Assembly: GCA_003151595.1 (NCBI GenBank)
Contig: PLXW01000108.1
Coordinates: 82,664-99,503 of the forward strand
Reading direction: 5' to 3'
DNA: 16,840 nt
Origin: Myxococcales bacterium
Lineage (GTDB): Bacteria; Myxococcota; Polyangia; Polyangiales; Polyangiaceae
The position numbers and the translations under genes are program-made. This document shows positions 13,742-16,840 of the stretch, piece after piece. Under the pieces are notes generated by a model. The model had not been told where the DNA came from, did no database searches, and saw only the letters and a list, made by a program, of their open reading frames with translations. Numbering within the stretch: the first letter of the stretch is position 1; the number at the start of each line of letters is the position of its first letter.

Positions 13742-14228
13742 ACTCCGCCGGCTCCTCGACCGCCCTTCCTTCCGCCCCCCAATCCAGCACGTGCGGCAGA
13801 ACCCGCACCCCCGCCGCAATCCCCTCGAACGCCGCCACCAGCACCAGCGCGCGCATCACCCGATCGAGCGTTCGCGTTTCGTCCGACGACTGCGGCAGCT
13901 CCTCGACCCGCGCAGTCAGGCTGCGATCGCGCACGAGCAACACCACGCACGTCACGATGTTCACCATCGCCGGCCACTGCACGACGAGACTCGCGCACGG
14001 CAACGCCGGAAGCGCGCCGCGCGGGATCGCGGACGGACCAATGAGCGCGAGCACCAGCGCCATCATGGGCTCCTGCGCCCCTTCGCTCCGAACCGTGAAC
14101 CCGCTCGTGACCTCGAGCGCGAAGAAATACGCGACGGCGAGGACGACACCGAGATCGATCCACGCGCGCGCGCGAAAGACGACGACGAGCGTCCACGCGA
14201 TCGCGACGGCGCGCGCGAGGTCGAACAC
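13740..14228 (-). CDS. Small polytopic membrane protein, unknown function
   Basis: A 162-residue product with about five hydrophobic segments (approximately 4-20, 24-41, 54-72, 80-99 and 125-145), predicted to be an inner-membrane protein with a soluble, acidic C-terminus. I do not recognise a family. Start is GTG 14228, 29 bases after the stop of the RseP-like gene and with only a weak ribosome site, so the true start is uncertain. The hydrophobic pattern, the absence of other frames with sense and the position inside a minus-strand gene run support it as real. It could be an accessory of the neighbouring protease, but only position suggests this. Confidence 0.6.
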   Translation of the reverse strand: MFDLARAVAIAWTLVVVFRARAWIDLGVVLAVAYFFALEVTSGFTVRSEGAQEPMMALVLALIGPSAIPRGALPALPCASLVVQWPAMVNIVTCVVLLVRDRSLTARVEELPQSSDETRTLDRVMRALVLVAAFEGIAAGVRVLPHVLDWGAEGRAVEEPAE

Positions 14229-14257
14229 CGACCGTCAGCTCGCGCGTCGCGGGCGCA

Positions 14258-15970
14258 CTAGAACCAGATCTCCTTCAGCTCCCCCACGATCACGTCCCAC
14301 CTCCGCTCCACGTCGTTCTTGAACGCCAGCAGCATCAGCGCGAACAGCATGCTCATCCCCACCAGGCTCGCCACCTCGCGCACGCGCAGCGACAACGGCC
14401 GTCGCCGCACCCACTCGATCAAGAAGAACGCGAGGTGCCCGCCGTCGAGCACGGGGATCGGGAGCAAGTTGAGGAGCCCGAGGTTCACGCTGATGAGCGC
14501 CATCGCCCACACGAAATACGCCGGCCCCTTCGCGCCCGCCTGGCCCGCGATGTCGTAGAGCGTGATGGGGCCGCTCACGTTCGACAGGCTCACGCGCCCT
14601 TGCACCAGGCGCACGAAGCCGACGGCGATGAACTGGATCACGTTGCCGGTCTCCTCGACGCCGCGACCGATCGCGTACAGCAGCGGATGCGGATTGGCGA
14701 CCAGGCCGCCGCGCGCGACGGGGACCCAGTGCGTCGTCCGGAAGACGTAGCGCTCGTAGTGCTGCCCGAGCTCGTCGTCCCACTGCTCGCGGCGAAGCTG
14801 GAAGGTGCCGGCCATCGGCACGCCGTCGCGCGTCCACGCCAGCTCGTGCATGCGCGTCGCGCCGCGAACGAGGTCGGCGTTGAGCGACTCCCACGATCGC
14901 GCGGGCGCGCCGTCGAGCGACACGATGCGATCGCCGGCGCGGAGCCCCGCCTTCCATTCGCTCGATCCTTCGGGGACGAACGCCGCGTACAGATCGGCCC
15001 CTTCGATCCCGGCGCGCGCCATCACGTCGGCGGCGCGATCGTTCGCGTCGCCGATCGTGGTCGGTGCCCCTTCGGTGCGCGCCAGCGGCGTGATCGTCGC
15101 GACCTGCGGCGCCATCACGGCGATGTCGCAGAGCCCGCCCATGGCGTTCGGCGCATCGACCGGTCGCATGTACGTGAGCACCACGGTGTCGCCGCGGTTC
15201 GTGGCCAGGGCTGCTTGCAGATCGAAGAGCCGCTCCACCTTGTGCCCGTTGATGGCCACGACGCGATCGAACGATCGCAGCCCCGCGCGGTACGCCGGCG
15301 AGTCGACGCGCGACACGCCCAGCACCGCAGCCGGGAACGTCGGCACGATCCCCATGCGCCCGATGTGATCGACGATGTCGAGCTCGCGCGCTTCGACGGC
15401 ATCTTCGGGCGTGACGAGGACATCGACGTTCTTCCCGTCGCGCTGCACCACGAGCCGCAGCGCCTTGTTCGCGCGCCGCGCCACGATCGACTGCACGTCG
15501 GGGAAGCTCTCCACGTCCTTCCCGTCGATCGACATGATGCGATCGCCCGGCACGAGCTTTCCGTCGGCGGGCTTGCCCGGCAGCACCACGCCCACGGTCG
15601 GCGGAAGCAGCTCGCGGTCTTCGAGGAACACCGACGTGTAGAGCGCGATCGGGAACAGCACGTTCATCGCCGGCCCGGCGAGCACGATGACGATCCGCTT
15701 CCACAGCGCCTGCGACTCGAACGTGCGCGCGCGATCCTCGGGGAGGATCACGTCGGTCCCTCGCCCTTCGAGCATCTTCACGAACCCGCCGAACGGCAGG
15801 AGGCCGATGCAGTACTCGGTCTCCTTGCCGCGGATGCGGAAGATCTTGGGACCGAAGCCGATCGAGAACGTGATGACCTTCACCCCGAAGATCTTCGCGA
15901 ACGCGAAGTGACCGCTCTCGTGGATGAAGATGAGAATCGAGACGAGGAGGATGAAGTAGAGGAGATCCAC
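14258..15970 (-). CDS. rseP: RseP-family site-2 protease with three PDZ-like units
   Basis: A 570-residue intramembrane zinc metalloprotease (M50B). The zinc motif HESGH (H17, E18, H21) lies in the first transmembrane helix, the conserved GFGPKIF follows (38-44), and the third metal ligand is D509 in NLLPIPVLDGGH in the third core helix. Between the helices are three PDZ-like units (about 122-189, 205-296 and 326-395), each with a GDRI or DRVV segment followed by a short I-D/N-G turn. Well-known RseP proteins have about 450 residues and two PDZ domains, so this is long. The family cuts anti-sigma factors and remnant signal peptides in the inner membrane. The start is GTG 15970, which gives the expected short N-terminus before HExxH. 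Confidence 0.9.
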   Translation of the reverse strand: MDLLYFILLVSILIFIHESGHFAFAKIFGVKVITFSIGFGPKIFRIRGKETEYCIGLLPFGGFVKMLEGRGTDVILPEDRARTFESQALWKRIVIVLAGPAMNVLFPIALYTSVFLEDRELLPPTVGVVLPGKPADGKLVPGDRIMSIDGKDVESFPDVQSIVARRANKALRLVVQRDGKNVDVLVTPEDAVEARELDIVDHIGRMGIVPTFPAAVLGVSRVDSPAYRAGLRSFDRVVAINGHKVERLFDLQAALATNRGDTVVLTYMRPVDAPNAMGGLCDIAVMAPQVATITPLARTEGAPTTIGDANDRAADVMARAGIEGADLYAAFVPEGSSEWKAGLRAGDRIVSLDGAPARSWESLNADLVRGATRMHELAWTRDGVPMAGTFQLRREQWDDELGQHYERYVFRTTHWVPVARGGLVANPHPLLYAIGRGVEETGNVIQFIAVGFVRLVQGRVSLSNVSGPITLYDIAGQAGAKGPAYFVWAMALISVNLGLLNLLPIPVLDGGHLAFFLIEWVRRRPLSLRVREVASLVGMSMLFALMLLAFKNDVERRWDVIVGELKEIWF

Positions 15971-16028
15971 GAGAGGCCTGGACCAAGGGATCTACAGGAT
16001 CAGGCGCGCACCGCAACGCGCGGGCGAC

Positions 16029-16625
16029 TCACGAATCGCCTTCTCGCTCCAATCGATCGATCTCGGCCCAGAGCGCAGGCACATCGAGGGCGAGACCATC
16101 GCAACCGGGAACCGAGTCCAGGCGTTGATCGGTCGCGCTCGCTGCGTGGGCGTAGCGACCGTCGGCGCCGAGCTCGAGGATCTCGAAGGTTCGGAGCGAG
16201 GGATCGACGAGCCAGTACCAGCGAACGCCGAAGGCGGCGTAGTCGACGACCTTCTCGACGCGATCGCGACGCTGATCGCGCGCGAGGGGCGAGACGATCT
16301 CGATGACGATGTCCGGAGGGACGTCGCACGCGCGCGGCATCTTCGGCGGCTTTCGTCCGGGGAGATACACCGAGATATCGGGCTTGCGGCCGCGGCGTGG
16401 GCGAACGGCGAACTTCCCTTCGGAGCCGAAGACGAAGCCACCTCGCTCGGCGAGGTAGTTGCCGAGAATCCGGCTCAGCCACGTCACTACGAGCTCATGA
16501 TCCCACCCAGGCATTTCCTCCTCCACGAGGACGCCGTCGACGAGCTCTCCTTCTTCGTCCTCGTCCATGGCTGCCCATTGGTCGAGGGTCATCTCGCGCG
16601 TGGGGTTCGCGGCCATTGCGCTCAT
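16029..16625 (-). CDS. Uma2 family (DUF820) restriction-endonuclease-like protein
   Basis: A 198-residue protein of the Uma2/DUF820 family, which has a PD-(D/E)xK nuclease fold and unclear cellular role. The likely catalytic residues are the Asp in KPDISVY and the Glu in PDIVIEIVSP, followed by the family's DRVEKVVDYAAFGVRWYWLVDP block. The N-terminal MTLDQWAAM and ELVDGVLVEEE segments are also typical. ATG 16625 is used here. ATG 16616, three codons in, is as likely, because a TATCTT hexamer lies directly before 16625. The gene stands alone, 58 bases upstream of the RseP-like gene, and no partner methylase or toxin-antitoxin gene is visible. Confidence 0.88.
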   Translation of the reverse strand: MSAMAANPTREMTLDQWAAMDEDEEGELVDGVLVEEEMPGWDHELVVTWLSRILGNYLAERGGFVFGSEGKFAVRPRRGRKPDISVYLPGRKPPKMPRACDVPPDIVIEIVSPLARDQRRDRVEKVVDYAAFGVRWYWLVDPSLRTFEILELGADGRYAHAASATDQRLDSVPGCDGLALDVPALWAEIDRLEREGDS

Positions 16626-16631
16626 AAGATA
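16626..16631 (-). promoter_or_regulatory. Candidate -10 element for the Uma2 gene
   Basis: Minus-strand TATCTT abuts the ATG at 16625 and ends 9 bases before the ATG at 16616. If used, the transcript would begin near 16618 and be essentially leaderless from 16616. There is no good -35 box and no Shine-Dalgarno for either ATG. Confidence 0.25.
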
Positions 16632-16816
16632 CCACGCGATCGGAGAGGAGCTGTCGGCGCCACGCCCGCGGTAGAGCACTCCCCGTGCCCGACGCGACCG
16701 CGCGGAAACGGCCGGTGATCGCGGATCGAAGCGAGCGTCACGGACGAAAACGAAGGTGGCCGCGGCCACTCTGGCTCCGAGAGCGTTCCGCCGATTTTCC
16801 CCTCGTCGCTCGCGCA

Positions 16817-16840
16817 CCCTCACCCCCCAACCCCCTCTCC
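16817..16840 (-). repeat. C-rich (G-rich on minus) repeat-like tract at window end
   Basis: The last 24 bases are C-runs of 3, 6 and 5 separated by short TCA, AA and TCT spacers, and the tract continues beyond the window. I recall similar GAGAGGGGGTTGGGGG-type sequences recurring in intergenic regions of several GC-rich bacteria. Its copy number here cannot be judged. The G-runs on the minus strand could form a quadruplex. Confidence 0.35.

Noticed and set aside
10572..14261. A 1229-codon plus-strand open frame antisense to several genes
   Set aside because: Low-complexity Arg/Ala/Gly/Asp composition, as expected from GC-rich antisense frames, and it is opposed by well-recognised genes throughout.
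16029..16625. Uma2 gene as part of a restriction-modification or other defence system
   Set aside because: No methyltransferase, helicase or antitoxin gene adjoins it. Solitary Uma2 genes are common in GC-rich and cyanobacterial genomes.

Overview
This is a GC-rich chromosomal segment, probably from a myxobacterium (Polyangiales-like). The evidence is the very high GC with CGCG-rich codon use, an FHA-GGDEF diguanylate cyclase, a lipoprotein with an Asp-rich linker and IPT/TIG repeats, a DUF2252 protein and a Uma2-family nuclease. No rRNA, tRNA, CRISPR array, insertion sequence or phage gene was seen. The taxonomic assignment is an inference from gene types and composition.

Layout from left to right. 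(1) 1-3483, minus strand, read right to left: an FHA-GGDEF regulator, a class III aminotransferase (14-bp gap), a LuxE-family acyl-protein synthetase (8-bp gap), and possibly the first 16 codons of a further gene at the window edge. This looks like one operon that activates a carboxylic acid and uses a PLP aminotransferase, with a c-di-GMP gene at its head. (2) 3654-4589, minus: a divergent lpxK for lipid A assembly. (3) 4659-6586, plus, the only plus-strand block: a DUF2252 protein and a SAM methyltransferase joined by a GTGA stop/start overlap. (4) 6608-7822, minus: a secreted lipoprotein, preceded by a 53-codon ORF too short for ordinary gene calling. That ORF has a near-consensus ribosome binding site and a lasso-peptide-type leader signature (Y-x2-P-x-L, then Thr 15 residues after the Tyr). 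Its putative core is Gly/Ser-rich and has no acidic residue. I consider this the most interesting item in the window. (5) 7823-8135: an apparently gene-free stretch with hairpins and an operator-like inverted repeat. (6) 8136-15970, minus: an RseP-like site-2 protease with three apparent PDZ units, a small polytopic membrane protein, a seven-repeat IPT/TIG lipoprotein, RsmB (GTGA-coupled to the lipoprotein), and a lipoyl E2 acyltransferase with no E1 or E3 in view. (7) 16029-16625, minus: a Uma2-family protein, followed by about 215 bases without a gene that run into a C-rich repeat-like tract at the window end.

The recurring themes are the cell envelope (lpxK, rseP, two lipoproteins, a membrane protein) and tightly packed minus-strand operons with GTG starts. 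Low-complexity tandem repeats lie at two gene ends (12-mers at 45-102 and hexamers at 13694-13741).
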